From Sphingomonas soli NBRC 100801 (lineage in GTDB: Bacteria > Pseudomonadota > Alphaproteobacteria > Sphingomonadales > Sphingomonadaceae): a stretch of DNA of 64,000 nucleotides. The stretch covers positions 186,001-250,000 of the forward strand of contig NZ_BCTZ01000003.1 of assembly GCF_001591025.1 (NCBI RefSeq). Reading direction: 5' to 3'. Both the position numbers and the translations under genes were made by a program. Below the pieces are notes generated by a model. The model had not been told where the DNA came from. It ran no database searches and worked only from the letters and a program-made list of their open reading frames with translations. Shown one piece after another: positions 1-8,942 of this stretch (positions are counted from its first letter, which is position 1; each line of letters begins with the position of its first letter).

Positions 1-18
1 CGTTCGCTGGGGTGATGG

Positions 19-1236
19 TCACGTCAAAGCGGAATAGATCAGCGTCTTGAGTTCGCGGCGGACGGTGAAGGCGGAGGAGGGGCTCACCTGGGTCATGAAG
101 ACCATGTGCAGCCGCTCGACCGGATCGATGAAGAAGGCGGTCGAAAACATGCCGCCCCAATAATATTCGCCCTCGCTGCCCGGCAGCAGCGTCTTGGCCA
201 CGTCCTTGGTGATGGCGAAGCCCAGGCCGAAGCCGGTCCCGGCGTTGGTCGTCTCGCTGAACAGCGATTGCGACATGGCGGCCAGATCGGAATCGTTCGG
301 CAGGTGGTTGCGCGTCATCAGGTCGATCGTCTTGCGGCTGACAATGCGCACGCCGTCCAGCTCGCCGCCGTTTAGGCACATAGTGCAGAAGCGGTGATAA
401 TCCAGGCTGGATGATACCAGCCCGCCACCGCCGGAAAGCAGCGTGGGCTGCTTTGCCCATCCCGATTCGGCCCCGCGATCGTACATCACGCGCTCGCCCT
501 TCGGCGTCATGGAGTAGCAGTCGGTCAGGCGATGGAGCTTGTCGGCAGGGACGGTGAAGAAGGTATCGTCCATACCGAGCGGCGCGAAGATCTGCTCGCG
601 GAAGAAGGTGTCGAGGGTTTGTCCCGAAACGCGCTCGATGACCGCGCCAAGCACGTCGGTCGACACCGAATAATTCCATTCGTCGCCGGGCGAAAATTCC
701 AGCGGCAGCTTGCCCAGATGTGCCACGAAATCGTCGAGCGTCGGTCCGCCATGCCAGCGATCCAGGCGAAGTTCGCGATAGGCGGCGTCCACAGGGGTAC
801 GCTCCTGGAAGCCGTACGTGAGGCCGCTTGTGTGGCGGAGCAGATCGATCATCCGCATCGGCTGGGCCGTCGGGCGGGTCTCGAAATTGCCATATGCGCC
901 GCCTGCGAACACCGCCAGGTCGCGCAGCTCGGGCAGAATGCGGTGAACCGGGGTGTCGAGCGCGACCTTGCCCTGTTCGACCAGCATCATGAAGGCGATG
1001 GACGTGATCGGCTTGGTCATGGAAGCGATGCGGAACAACGATCTTTCGTCAATCGCCGTGCCGCCTTCGCGCGCGCTGCCCTGATGCGAAAAATGCGCGA
1101 TCTCGCCGTTGCGGGCGATGAGCAGCTGGCAGTGCGGCAGCAGCCCCGAATCGAGATAGCGCTGCTGCAGATAGGGCTCGATCCGCGCCAGCCGCGATTG
1201 ATCGAAACCCAGCGTCCCGGCGGCAGTGCTTGTCAT
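19..1236 (-). CDS. Serine hydrolase, class C beta-lactamase / esterase family
   Basis: Member of the penicillin-binding-protein-like serine hydrolases (beta-lactamase class C fold, which includes esterases and peptidases). The protein has about 405 residues. The nucleophile motif SMTK (SxxK, near residues 72-75) follows FRIA, and the second motif is YSV near residue 189. True class C beta-lactamases have YxN there, and the change is common in family esterases. A glycine-rich WGGMFST stretch near the C-terminus stands where the KTG-like motif would be. The frame stays open upstream to 1434, but homology-like sequence begins only after the ATG at 1236, so I chose that start. No signal peptide is visible, which suggests a cytoplasmic esterase rather than an antibiotic-resistance enzyme. 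The substrate cannot be told from the sequence. It is divergent from the acyl-CoA synthetase. Confidence 0.85.
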   Translation of the reverse strand: MTSTAAGTLGFDQSRLARIEPYLQQRYLDSGLLPHCQLLIARNGEIAHFSHQGSAREGGTAIDERSLFRIASMTKPITSIAFMMLVEQGKVALDTPVHRILPELRDLAVFAGGAYGNFETRPTAQPMRMIDLLRHTSGLTYGFQERTPVDAAYRELRLDRWHGGPTLDDFVAHLGKLPLEFSPGDEWNYSVSTDVLGAVIERVSGQTLDTFFREQIFAPLGMDDTFFTVPADKLHRLTDCYSMTPKGERVMYDRGAESGWAKQPTLLSGGGGLVSSSLDYHRFCTMCLNGGELDGVRIVSRKTIDLMTRNHLPNDSDLAAMSQSLFSETTNAGTGFGLGFAITKDVAKTLLPGSEGEYYWGGMFSTAFFIDPVERLHMVFMTQVSPSSAFTVRRELKTLIYSALT

Positions 1237-1384
1237 GGAAACGCCATACCTCTCGTTCGAATCCTGCTCGCGGCTGCGTGTCAGCCGCGTTCGACTCCTA
1301 TTGCCTTGAGCGCGGCATGAATCAACACTAACGTGGCGCTTGGTGGGGCTTTCTGGTCCAAACCCAACATTCAGAAACACAAAG
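1237..1384. promoter_or_regulatory. Divergent intergenic region with perfect hairpin/operator-like palindrome
   Basis: This region separates the divergent serine hydrolase and acyl-CoA synthetase genes, so it should carry both promoters. A perfect 8-bp inverted repeat (CGCGGCTG / CAGCCGCG, 5-base spacer) lies at 1269-1289. It could be an operator or a 5'-leader hairpin of the hydrolase mRNA. I could not recognise convincing -35/-10 elements. Confidence 0.35.
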
Positions 1385-3148
1385 ATGGAGAGAATGCGCG
1401 TGGCCTCCGAACCTATCGTGCCGCTGGATCCCAATTGGCCCGCAATGTCCCTGGAACAGGTTCATGCGTTGTTGACCGCGCCGGGCGCACGTTTCGAGAC
1501 GGAGACCGTTGATATTCGGGGGGTGCCCACCCGCGTGTGGAAGAATGCGCCGCCCACCCTACGGATTCTTGCCCAGATGGTCCGCGCTTATGGCGATCGC
1601 GACTTCACCATTTATGAGGACGAACGCGTCTCCTACGAGGCGAATTATCGCGCGAGCGCCCATATCGCGCACAAATTGGTGGCGATGGGAGTGCGCAAGG
1701 GCGACCGTGTCGCGCTTGCGATGCGCAACCTTCCGGAATGGCCGGCGATCTTCTTTGCTGCGGTGAGCATTGGCGCGATCATGGTGCCGCTGAACGCGTG
1801 GTGGACCGGCGGGGAGCTCGAATATGCGCTCAACGATTCGGGGGCGAAGGTGCTGTTCGTCGATGGCGAGCGGCATGAGCGGCTGAAGGATTGCTACGAC
1901 AAGCTGCCCGCGCTTGAGCGCGTGGTGGTTAGCCGCGCGCGCGGCGAGCTCGATGGTGGTGCCAGCCGGCTGGAAGTGTGGATCGGCATGCGGCACGAAT
2001 GGGCGGCGCTGGAGGATATCGGTTTCCCCGATGCGGCGGTCGCGCCCGACGATGATGCGACGATCTTTTACACCAGCGGAACCACGGGCAATCCGAAGGG
2101 CGCGCTCGGCACGCACCGCAATTTCGTTACCAATATCATGTCGAGCGGCTATGTCGCCGCGCGGGCGATGCTGCGCCGGGGCGAAACCCCGCCAGCCACC
2201 CCCGACCAGAAGGTTATGCTCCTCGTCATCCCCCTCTTCCACGTAACCGCCTGCAGCGCGGCGATGATGACCGTGATAGCATCGGGATCGACGATGATCT
2301 TCATGCGGAAATGGGACCCGGAGCTGGCGATGGAGATCATCCAGCGCGAGAAGGTCAACGCTACGGGCGGCGTGCCGACGATCGCGTGGCAGCTGATCGA
2401 GCACCCCGCGCGCAAGAATTACGATCTCTCCAGCCTGGAGAGCATTTCCTATGGCGGCGCGCCCTCTGCGCCCGAGCTGGTGAAGCGCATTTTCGAGGAA
2501 TTCGGCGCGCTGCCCGGCAATGGCTGGGGGATGACCGAGACGACCGCGACGGTGACGCAGCATTCGGGCGAGGAATATCTCAACCGGTCGACCAGCGCCG
2601 GTCCGCCGGTCGCCACCGCCGATCTGAAGATCATGGATGCCGACGCAACGCGCGAGCTTCCCGTTGGCGAGGTCGGCGAGCTTTGGGCGCGCGGTCCGAT
2701 GGTGGTGAAGGGCTATTGGAACAAGCCCGAGGCGACGGCGGCGACATTTGTGGACGGCTGGGTACGCACGGGCGATCTGGCTCGCCTGGATGAGGAGGGG
2801 TTCCTCTACATCGTCGATCGCGCCAAGGACATGATCATCCGGGGCGGCGAGAATATCTATTCGTCGGAAGTGGAGGACGTGCTGTACGCGCATCCCGCCG
2901 TCACCGATGCGGCGTTGGTGGGCGTGCCGCACCGCCAGCTCGGCGAAGTTCCCGCGGCCGTGGTGCATCTGGCACCGGGCCATAGCGCGACCGAGGCGGA
3001 ACTGCAGGACTGGGTCCGCGAGCGGCTCGCCGCGTTCAAGGTCCCGGCGCATATCCGCTTCACCAAGGACGTGCTTCCGCGGAACGCGAACGGCAAGATA
3101 CTGAAGACCGAATTGCGGGGGCTGTTTGCGGAGGAAGCTACGTCCTAG
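1385..3148 (+). CDS. Class I adenylate-forming enzyme (acyl-CoA synthetase / AMP-dependent ligase)
   Basis: ATP-dependent acyl- or aryl-CoA ligase of the ANL superfamily, about 587 residues. It activates a carboxylic acid as an acyl-AMP and then transfers it to CoA. The AMP-binding signature YTSGTTGNPKGA is followed by the A5 motif GWGMTETT. The C-terminal lid domain shows the A8-like stretch DRAKDMIIRGGENIYSSEVE, and the catalytic lysine lies in NANGKILK near the end. Candidate starts are ATG 1385 and ATG 1394, while the open frame reaches back to 1340. GGAGAG lies just before 1394, so the start is uncertain by a few codons. Substrate specificity (fatty acid versus other) cannot be deduced. 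The gene stands alone, and no beta-oxidation genes are adjacent. Confidence 0.9.
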   Translation: MERMRVASEPIVPLDPNWPAMSLEQVHALLTAPGARFETETVDIRGVPTRVWKNAPPTLRILAQMVRAYGDRDFTIYEDERVSYEANYRASAHIAHKLVAMGVRKGDRVALAMRNLPEWPAIFFAAVSIGAIMVPLNAWWTGGELEYALNDSGAKVLFVDGERHERLKDCYDKLPALERVVVSRARGELDGGASRLEVWIGMRHEWAALEDIGFPDAAVAPDDDATIFYTSGTTGNPKGALGTHRNFVTNIMSSGYVAARAMLRRGETPPATPDQKVMLLVIPLFHVTACSAAMMTVIASGSTMIFMRKWDPELAMEIIQREKVNATGGVPTIAWQLIEHPARKNYDLSSLESISYGGAPSAPELVKRIFEEFGALPGNGWGMTETTATVTQHSGEEYLNRSTSAGPPVATADLKIMDADATRELPVGEVGELWARGPMVVKGYWNKPEATAATFVDGWVRTGDLARLDEEGFLYIVDRAKDMIIRGGENIYSSEVEDVLYAHPAVTDAALVGVPHRQLGEVPAAVVHLAPGHSATEAELQDWVRERLAAFKVPAHIRFTKDVLPRNANGKILKTELRGLFAEEATS

Positions 3149-3275
3149 CTAGCTCCGTTTCGGACCCCGGTTCGATCGATATCGGAGCAGACCCCTGCTT
3201 GCCTGATTCCGTCTAGCGATCATCCTCTCTCCCGCGATACGCGCCGTTTGGCCGCGCGCATATGGGGGGCAGAGG

Positions 3276-4838
3276 GTGATCAAGAAGAACCATGTAACGG
3301 GCGGGCATTACATAACCTATGTTCCCTTCGTCGATCGCACCAAGCGGACGCGATTTGTGAAGGAGCAGATGGTCCGGACGCCAAATGCTTTCATCGGCTG
3401 GATTCTGGACTGGATGCGCGGCGGGCCCAATCCCTTCCTGGCGTCGCCCGTGGCCACCCGAATCGACCGGCGGCTGAAGATCGAGAAACAGGCGCGGCGC
3501 GCGAACGGCGCTGCGGCCAGTTCGGCGATCGGCAGCCAGATCAACGCCGCGCTCAGCCGCTATGTTCGCCAGGCGATGGGGGAGGCCGACGCCGAGCTGG
3601 ACAGTCTGGACGGCTATATCACCGAGGAAGAGAATTGCCTGCGCGCCTGCCGCCCTAGCGAAATCGAAGCGCGGCTGGATACCGATCTCAACGAGGTGCT
3701 CAATGACGTGAACGCGGAGCTGGGGCCGCCGGTCGCTGCAATCGCGCGGAAGCAGATCGCGCTCGAGCAGTTCATGGAGCATTTCAAGTTGCCCCGCGTG
3801 ATGCACTGGGGAAAGCCGGTGACGCGCCAGTCGGTCTATCTGCTGCTTGCGATCACGATATTCGAGTTCGTGCTGAACACTGCATTCTTCGCGGGGAGCC
3901 AGCGGACGGGCATCGTCGGCGGCGCTGCGCTGGCGATGCTGCTGTCGATCACAACGATCATCCTGGGCGTGGGTTTTGGCTTCGCCTTCCAGTTCTCGAG
4001 CAGCAAGGCAGAGGGCGGCGGATGGTTCGGCCGCGTCGGCGTCGGAGTCTTCACGCTCGTCACGCTATATTATCTGCTGTTGCTCACGCTCGCCCGGCTG
4101 GCGGGGGAGGCGGGTGACCTGCGCATGTTCGAGACGGCGGCGCGTGAAATCCAGGTGCAGCCATTCGCCGGGCTGCTGGATCTCCCCGCTCTCGCCTATT
4201 TCTTCTTCTCGATCGCCGTGATTGCGGGCGTCTTCTACAAATTCATCGATACGATGGGCCATTTCCCCCGCTTGCGCAGCCATCGGCTTGCCGTGGAGAA
4301 GGCAGAGAGGCTGGTTGACGACATTCAGCTAGGCATGATCGACGCCGCGCGCGAGCATGGCGAAGACGCACTCCGCGCGCTCGATGCCGCGCCGGGCCTG
4401 ATCCAGGCTACGATCGTGCCGATCCAGGCGCTCGTGATGAACTACGAGAATGTCGCCGACCAGCATGGCGATAATCTGAAGGACATCCAGGAAGGCGGAA
4501 AGCTGCTCACGGAAGTCTGCGCGGGGCATCTCGGCGTGCCCGATATTCCGCTGACCATCGATGTGGAGACCCCGCGAAAGCAGGTGATCGACCGGTTCAA
4601 GCAATTTGCGGCCCGGGCATCGGAGCTTACCAATTGGGATGAAGTGGCACAGGCGGCGCTCGATCGTTCGCGCAAGCGCTTGTCGGAATTAACCACGGAG
4701 AAGCTGGCCGAGATCGAGGCGCGCTGTGCGGAGATCCGGGCCACCCGCTATGCGGAGGTCCGCGAACTCGAAGCCCAAACCGTCGCGCCCGCTCAGCCGA
4801 TCCCGGCCGGGGAGCCCGTTCTGGGAGTCGCGCAATGA
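3276..4838 (+). CDS. Unknown 520-residue membrane protein with flanking helical domains; partner of the VWA gene
   Basis: I do not recognise the family. The GTG start gives 520 residues. Residues 1-180 are soluble and helix-rich. Four membrane segments lie near 186-207, 212-240, 252-276 and 300-322. A C-terminal region of about 195 residues (325-520) is charged, predicted helical and coiled-coil-like (for example SELTTEKLAEIEARCAEIRA). The downstream VWA-like gene starts inside its stop codon (ATGA at 4835-4838), so the two are almost certainly co-translated and probably form one complex at the inner membrane. No catalytic motif is visible. An AGAGG directly upstream of the GTG is unusually close to serve as an ideal ribosome-binding site, so the true start could lie slightly downstream. 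Confidence 0.75.
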   Translation: MIKKNHVTGGHYITYVPFVDRTKRTRFVKEQMVRTPNAFIGWILDWMRGGPNPFLASPVATRIDRRLKIEKQARRANGAAASSAIGSQINAALSRYVRQAMGEADAELDSLDGYITEEENCLRACRPSEIEARLDTDLNEVLNDVNAELGPPVAAIARKQIALEQFMEHFKLPRVMHWGKPVTRQSVYLLLAITIFEFVLNTAFFAGSQRTGIVGGAALAMLLSITTIILGVGFGFAFQFSSSKAEGGGWFGRVGVGVFTLVTLYYLLLLTLARLAGEAGDLRMFETAAREIQVQPFAGLLDLPALAYFFFSIAVIAGVFYKFIDTMGHFPRLRSHRLAVEKAERLVDDIQLGMIDAAREHGEDALRALDAAPGLIQATIVPIQALVMNYENVADQHGDNLKDIQEGGKLLTEVCAGHLGVPDIPLTIDVETPRKQVIDRFKQFAARASELTNWDEVAQAALDRSRKRLSELTTEKLAEIEARCAEIRATRYAEVRELEAQTVAPAQPIPAGEPVLGVAQ

Positions 4839-5635
4839 GCAAATATGCGCGCGGCGGACGTAGTGGCCGATCCGGTTCGGGCGGTGTCGGAACCTGGATG
4901 GTCCCGGTTGTCGGCGCCTTGGTTCTGGCGGGGGCGGGCTATGGCGCCTGGTCGTATATGGACGGGATAAAAGAGCGGGCGGTTGACGCCGAAACCGGAT
5001 GCCTGGCCAATGCCCCGACACCGCAGGCCGTGGTATTCCTGGTCGATGAAACCGATCATCTGAGCCACGAGAACGCGATCCGCATCCAGTCTCGCATCCA
5101 CGACGCGGTCATGACGATGCCGCGGTACAGCCGCGTTACGATCGTGCCCTTTGGCGGAGACACCGCCGCGCCGCTCTTGCCGATCTTCAACAAATGCCTA
5201 CCCGGACGTTCGAGCACTGCGCGGATCGATGAGGGGAGCCTGCTGCTGGAAGAGGAATATAAGGCCTTCGATGCGGCGCTGAACAAGATGGTGGCGCAAC
5301 TAGAGAAGCTGCCCGATTCGCGCACATCGCCGATCACGGAGCAGATCGTGCGCGCGGCGAGCGATCCGCAGCTGCATTGGCAGGGGAAGGCGCGCACGAT
5401 GGTCATCATGACCGACGGGCTCGAATCGAGCATCTATTGGACGCGGAACCTAAAGCTGGCCGATCCCCCTGGCGAGCTGCTGCGCGACGTCAGCGTCGAG
5501 TATTTCGAGATTGGCAATGCGAAGGGCAACCGCTTCCAGACGCCCCAGATGCGGCTGGAATGGAAATCCTGGCTCGAACGCGCCGGCGCGAACGTGCGGA
5601 TTACCGCGCCGGGCTATTCGGCGCGGGATAGCTGA
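4835..5635 (+). CDS. Membrane-anchored VWA-like protein
   Basis: The protein has 266 residues. A short Gly/Arg/Ser-rich N-terminus is followed by one membrane anchor (about 20-42), then a domain facing the periplasm or cytoplasm. The strand-loop VVFLVDETDHLS (D71, T73, S77) and the later MVIMTDG (193-195) sit where a von Willebrand A domain has its metal-site residues. The canonical DxSxS is not exact: it reads D-E-T-D-H. This is therefore a divergent VWA fold with a possibly altered metal site. It overlaps the preceding membrane protein by 4 bp and is convergent with the DUF2809 gene, whose 3' end it overlaps by 22 bp. VWA domains usually mediate protein binding. I infer that it works with its upstream neighbour. 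Confidence 0.75.
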   Translation: MSKYARGGRSGRSGSGGVGTWMVPVVGALVLAGAGYGAWSYMDGIKERAVDAETGCLANAPTPQAVVFLVDETDHLSHENAIRIQSRIHDAVMTMPRYSRVTIVPFGGDTAAPLLPIFNKCLPGRSSTARIDEGSLLLEEEYKAFDAALNKMVAQLEKLPDSRTSPITEQIVRAASDPQLHWQGKARTMVIMTDGLESSIYWTRNLKLADPPGELLRDVSVEYFEIGNAKGNRFQTPQMRLEWKSWLERAGANVRITAPGYSARDS

Positions 5636-6000
5636 GCGGACCGCCACCAGCGCTCTGCCGCGAGCACGATCAGCGCGCCGGCTGCATAGGCGATGAAATC
5701 GGCCAGTTCGAAGCCGTAGCCCAGAACGGTGCGCGCCACCTTGCTTTCGGCAAGGCCGAGCAGATCGAGCAGTTGGAAATACTGCCCTAGCTCTATGGCG
5801 CAGGCGATGAGGAAGGCGATCGCCGCAGCAGCGACTGGCCCGGTTCGCAATGTCGCGCGCAGCCCTGCATAGACGAGAATGACCGCAAGCGTGTCTCCCA
5901 GATACGGGCGCACGAACCGGTCGCGGGCGAACAGGGCGATCATCACCTCGATCAGGAACACAGCGAGCGCGAGCAGCGCATAGCCGCGATGGAATCGCAT
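5614..6000 (-). CDS. DUF2809 family membrane protein
   Basis: Small integral membrane protein of 128 residues, mostly hydrophobic, with about four helices. The stretches RFVRPYLGDTLAVILVY, LGQYFQLLDLLGL and the C-terminal ADFIAYAAG match the DUF2809 (YjgA-like) family as I remember it. The function of that family is not established. Its ATG overlaps the stop codon of glpK (ATGA at 5999-6002 read on the minus strand), so it is translationally coupled to glycerol kinase. Its 3' end overlaps the convergent VWA gene. Confidence 0.8.
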   Translation of the reverse strand: MRFHRGYALLALAVFLIEVMIALFARDRFVRPYLGDTLAVILVYAGLRATLRTGPVAAAAIAFLIACAIELGQYFQLLDLLGLAESKVARTVLGYGFELADFIAYAAGALIVLAAERWWRSAQLSRAE

Positions 6001-7460
6001 CAGCGGATGACGCGTTCGACCGCAGCCTTCCAGCCGGCCAGCCGTCTCGTGCGCGCTTCGGCGTCGAGCTTGGGTTCGAACGCGACCTCGGGGCCCCGCA
6101 TCTTTGTGGCTTCCTCCAGGTTGGCGAACAGTCCGGAGCCGACGCCGGCGAGCATCGCCGCGCCCAGTGCCGTGGTTTCGGCAAAGTCGGGGCGATCAAC
6201 GGGCAGGTCGAGCACGTCCGCAAGGTCCTGAGCCAGCCAGTTGTTGGTTACCATGCCGCCGTCCACCCGCAGCCGCGCCCAATCGGCGCCGTCCGCGGCG
6301 AAGGCGGTCTTCAGGTCGTGGCTCTGGTGCGCCATGGCTTCGAGCGCGGCGCGGACGATATGGGCCCGGGTGCTGGAGAAAGAGAGGCCGGAGATTGCCG
6401 CGCGCGCATCCGGTTCCCACCAGGGCGTGCCCAGGCCGCTCAGCGCGGGCACCAGATAGACGCCGCCATTGTCCGGAACCGATCTCGCAATTGCTTCGGT
6501 CTCCGGTGCGGTCTCGATCAGGTTCACGGCGTCGCGGAGCCACTGGATCAGGCTTCCGGCGACGAACACCGAACCCTCGATCGCATAGGTTCGCCTGCCG
6601 CCAAGCTGCCACAGCACCGTCGCGAGCAGGCGGTTCTTCGAAGAAGGCGGGGTGGTGCCCGCATTGGTGAGGACGAACGCGCCGGTGCCGAAGGTCGCCT
6701 TGGTATCGCCCCGGGCGAAACAGGCCTGGCCGATTGTGGCGGCCTGCTGGTCGCCAGCCATGCCGCAGATCGGGATCGATCCGCCGAAGACAGGCGTGGT
6801 GCCGAACTGGCCGGCGCAATCGACAATCTCGGGCAGGGCGTCGCGTGGGCAGCCGAACATATCGACCAGCCCGTCGCTCCAACCTCCGCTGCCCAGCCCC
6901 ATCATCAATGTGCGCGAGGCATTGGTGGCATCGGTGATGTGGAGGCCACCGGTAAGCTTCCAGACGAGCCAGCTCTCGACGGTCCCGACCGCCAGCCGCG
7001 CGCCTGCGCCGCGCAACTGCGGCCAATGCTCCATCGCCCAGGCGATCTTGGTACCCGAGAAATAGGGATCGAGCAGCAGCCCGGTGCGAGCCTGCACGCC
7101 CGGCTCCTCGCCTGCTTCCTTGAGCTTGCGGCAAAGAGCCGCGCTCCGGCGATCCTGCCAGACGATGGCGGGGGCCAGCGGTTCACCCGTGCTCTTGTCC
7201 CAGAACACGATGGTCTCGCGCTGGTTGGTGATGCCGATCGCCGCAATGGTATCGGGCCCGCCCGCTTCGGCGACCATCGCGGAGGCGCATTCGAGGGTGC
7301 GGCGCCAGATTTCGCTGGCGTCATGCTCCACCCAGCCGGGGCGGGGGTAATGCTGGGTCAGGTCCGCCGAATGGCTGCCAAGACACTTGCCCCCCGGCGC
7401 GAACAGCATCGCGCGCGTGGAAGTGGTGCCTTCGTCGATGACCAGCAGCTTCTCGCCCAT
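6000..7460 (-). CDS. glpK: Glycerol kinase
   Basis: Phosphorylates glycerol with ATP to sn-glycerol 3-phosphate in the cytoplasm. It has 486 residues, the normal length for the FGGY kinase family. Family signatures include an N-terminal DEGTTSTRAMLF phosphate-binding loop, GITNQRETIVFWDKSTG near residues 76-92, ATFGTGAFVLTNAG in the second domain, and GGMVTNNWLAQDLADVL near residue 402. The ATG at 7460 is the natural start. No glpD, glpF or glpR is adjacent, so a glycerol regulon is not visible here. A DUF2809 gene is coupled downstream. The AI-2E permease gene diverges from it across about 65 bp. Confidence 0.95.
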   Translation of the reverse strand: MGEKLLVIDEGTTSTRAMLFAPGGKCLGSHSADLTQHYPRPGWVEHDASEIWRRTLECASAMVAEAGGPDTIAAIGITNQRETIVFWDKSTGEPLAPAIVWQDRRSAALCRKLKEAGEEPGVQARTGLLLDPYFSGTKIAWAMEHWPQLRGAGARLAVGTVESWLVWKLTGGLHITDATNASRTLMMGLGSGGWSDGLVDMFGCPRDALPEIVDCAGQFGTTPVFGGSIPICGMAGDQQAATIGQACFARGDTKATFGTGAFVLTNAGTTPPSSKNRLLATVLWQLGGRRTYAIEGSVFVAGSLIQWLRDAVNLIETAPETEAIARSVPDNGGVYLVPALSGLGTPWWEPDARAAISGLSFSSTRAHIVRAALEAMAHQSHDLKTAFAADGADWARLRVDGGMVTNNWLAQDLADVLDLPVDRPDFAETTALGAAMLAGVGSGLFANLEEATKMRGPEVAFEPKLDAEARTRRLAGWKAAVERVIR

Positions 7461-7527
7461 TTTGGCAGGCTAGCCGGGATTACATGCGGTGCAAATGGCG
7501 CTACGATGTTCCATCAAGGGAGAGACC

Positions 7528-8772
7528 GTGAGCGACAAGCAAAACACCACCGGAAACAGCGGTCAGCCGGAAGAGCAGCGTGTGCCCGCGATGGCACCGG
7601 CGCTGCCGATCCTGGACGATGGCGACGAGACGCCGGGCGAGGGGCAGAAGCGCGACCGGCTGATGGCCTCGCTGGCGCTGTTCGCGGGCGGCGGGTTCCT
7701 CCTGGCGCTTCCCTTCGCGCTGCAGGCCGGATCAGTCTTCTTCCTGCCGCTCACCATGGCGATCGTCATCGCGATTGCACTGGTGCCGCTGCTCGAATGG
7801 CTGGAGCGCCACCGCGTGCCCGCGCCGGTGGCTGCGTTCACCTGTGTCCTGCTGTTTCTGGTCGCGGCAAACATCGCGCTGGCTTCGATCATCGTTCCGG
7901 CCTGGCAATGGGTGCGCGACCTGCCGAGCAAGATTCCGCAGATCCAGGCGAACCTGAAGCCGCTGTTCGATTTCTACGCGAACCTCGATCAGTTCGTGAA
8001 CAAGACGCTGCTTAATTTTGCCAATGAGCCGATGCGCCAGCAGCCCGAGGTGATGGCGGCCACGCCACCGCGCTCGCTGCTGGATCTGTTTGCCACCTCG
8101 GCGCCATCGGCGCTGATCGAGATGTTCTTTGCGATCTTGGTCATTTATTTCTTCCTCTCCGGCTGGACGCGGCTGCGGCGCAACGCGATCACTTCGCGCT
8201 CCAGCTTTGGCGGCGCGATGGCCACGGCGCGGGTGATTCAGGACGTGGTGGACGATACCTCCGCATATCTGGGCACGATCACGGTGATCAACCTGACGCT
8301 TGGCTTGATCGTCGCGGCGGCGCTCTGGATGATGGGCATGCCGACTCCGCTGATGTGGGGCGGCATCGTCACGCTGCTCAACTACATTCCCTATTTCGGC
8401 CCGGTCCTGGCGGCGCTCCTGCTGGCGATGGGCGGGCTGATGACCTTTCCCGACCTGTTCTGGGCACTGGCACCTGCGGGAATCATGATCGGATCGCATC
8501 TGATCGAGGCAAATGTGGTGACGCCGCTGGTGGTGGGCCATCGGTTGACGATCAGTCCGCTGCTGATCCTGATCTCGCTGAGCTTCTGGGGATGGGTGTG
8601 GGGCACCCCGGGCGCGTTGCTGGCGGTTCCGTTGCTCATCATCATCCAGACCGTCCTCGCTGCGGCGGGGAAGCCCGATATCGCCGGTTTCCTGTTCGAG
8701 CACGGCACGCTGGTGAGCGACGGAGGCGACCAAAAATCGCAACGGCGACAAAGTCGCGATCAATCCGGTTGA
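7528..8772 (+). CDS. AI-2E family transporter (PerM/YdiK-like permease)
   Basis: Polytopic inner-membrane protein of 414 residues. A disordered acidic N-terminus of about 40 residues is followed by the usual pattern of this family: two N-terminal helices, a soluble insert (about 140-190), then four to six helices including MWGGIVTLLNYIPYFGPV and NVVTPLVVGHRLTISPL, both typical AI-2E_transport stretches. Members export diverse solutes or act as Na+/H+ antiporters, and true AI-2 export is rarely shown. I chose GTG 7528, preceded by AAGGGAGAG at good spacing, over the open-frame start at 7489. The stop codon region supplies the -35 element of the tRNA-Asp promoter. Confidence 0.85.
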   Translation: MSDKQNTTGNSGQPEEQRVPAMAPALPILDDGDETPGEGQKRDRLMASLALFAGGGFLLALPFALQAGSVFFLPLTMAIVIAIALVPLLEWLERHRVPAPVAAFTCVLLFLVAANIALASIIVPAWQWVRDLPSKIPQIQANLKPLFDFYANLDQFVNKTLLNFANEPMRQQPEVMAATPPRSLLDLFATSAPSALIEMFFAILVIYFFLSGWTRLRRNAITSRSSFGGAMATARVIQDVVDDTSAYLGTITVINLTLGLIVAAALWMMGMPTPLMWGGIVTLLNYIPYFGPVLAALLLAMGGLMTFPDLFWALAPAGIMIGSHLIEANVVTPLVVGHRLTISPLLILISLSFWGWVWGTPGALLAVPLLIIIQTVLAAAGKPDIAGFLFEHGTLVSDGGDQKSQRRQSRDQSG

Positions 8773-8796
8773 CACCCCAAAAAGGCGCGGCTAGTG
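8769..8796 (+). promoter_or_regulatory. Putative sigma-70 promoter of tRNA-Asp
   Basis: A perfect TTGACA (8769-8774) is followed after 16 bases by CTAGTG (8791-8796), a weak -10. The tRNA starts at 8819, so a transcript starting near 8803 would carry a short leader. The -35 hexamer overlaps the last codons and stop of the upstream permease gene. Confidence 0.55.
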
Positions 8797-8818
8797 CCCG
8801 CCTCCTCGCAAGGATACT

Positions 8819-8894
<76 letters not shown>

Positions 8895-8895
<1 letters not shown>

Positions 8896-8917
8896 TCCCC
8901 TTCTTTTGTCGGGGGAT
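8895..8917. terminator. Possible bidirectional terminator hairpin after tRNA-Asp
   Basis: ATCCCC (8895-8900) and GGGGAT (8912-8917) form a 6-bp stem around an 11-base loop containing TTCTTTTGTC, between the tRNA (plus) and the convergent S41-like gene (minus). There is no T-run after the stem on the plus strand, so this is a weak candidate. Confidence 0.3.
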
Positions 8918-8942
8918 AGGCGAGAATTCAGATCATCGTTGA

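Noticed and set aside
19..1236. Beta-lactamase resistance gene
   Set aside because: The second motif is YSV rather than YxN and there is no signal peptide, so an esterase-type serine hydrolase is more likely.
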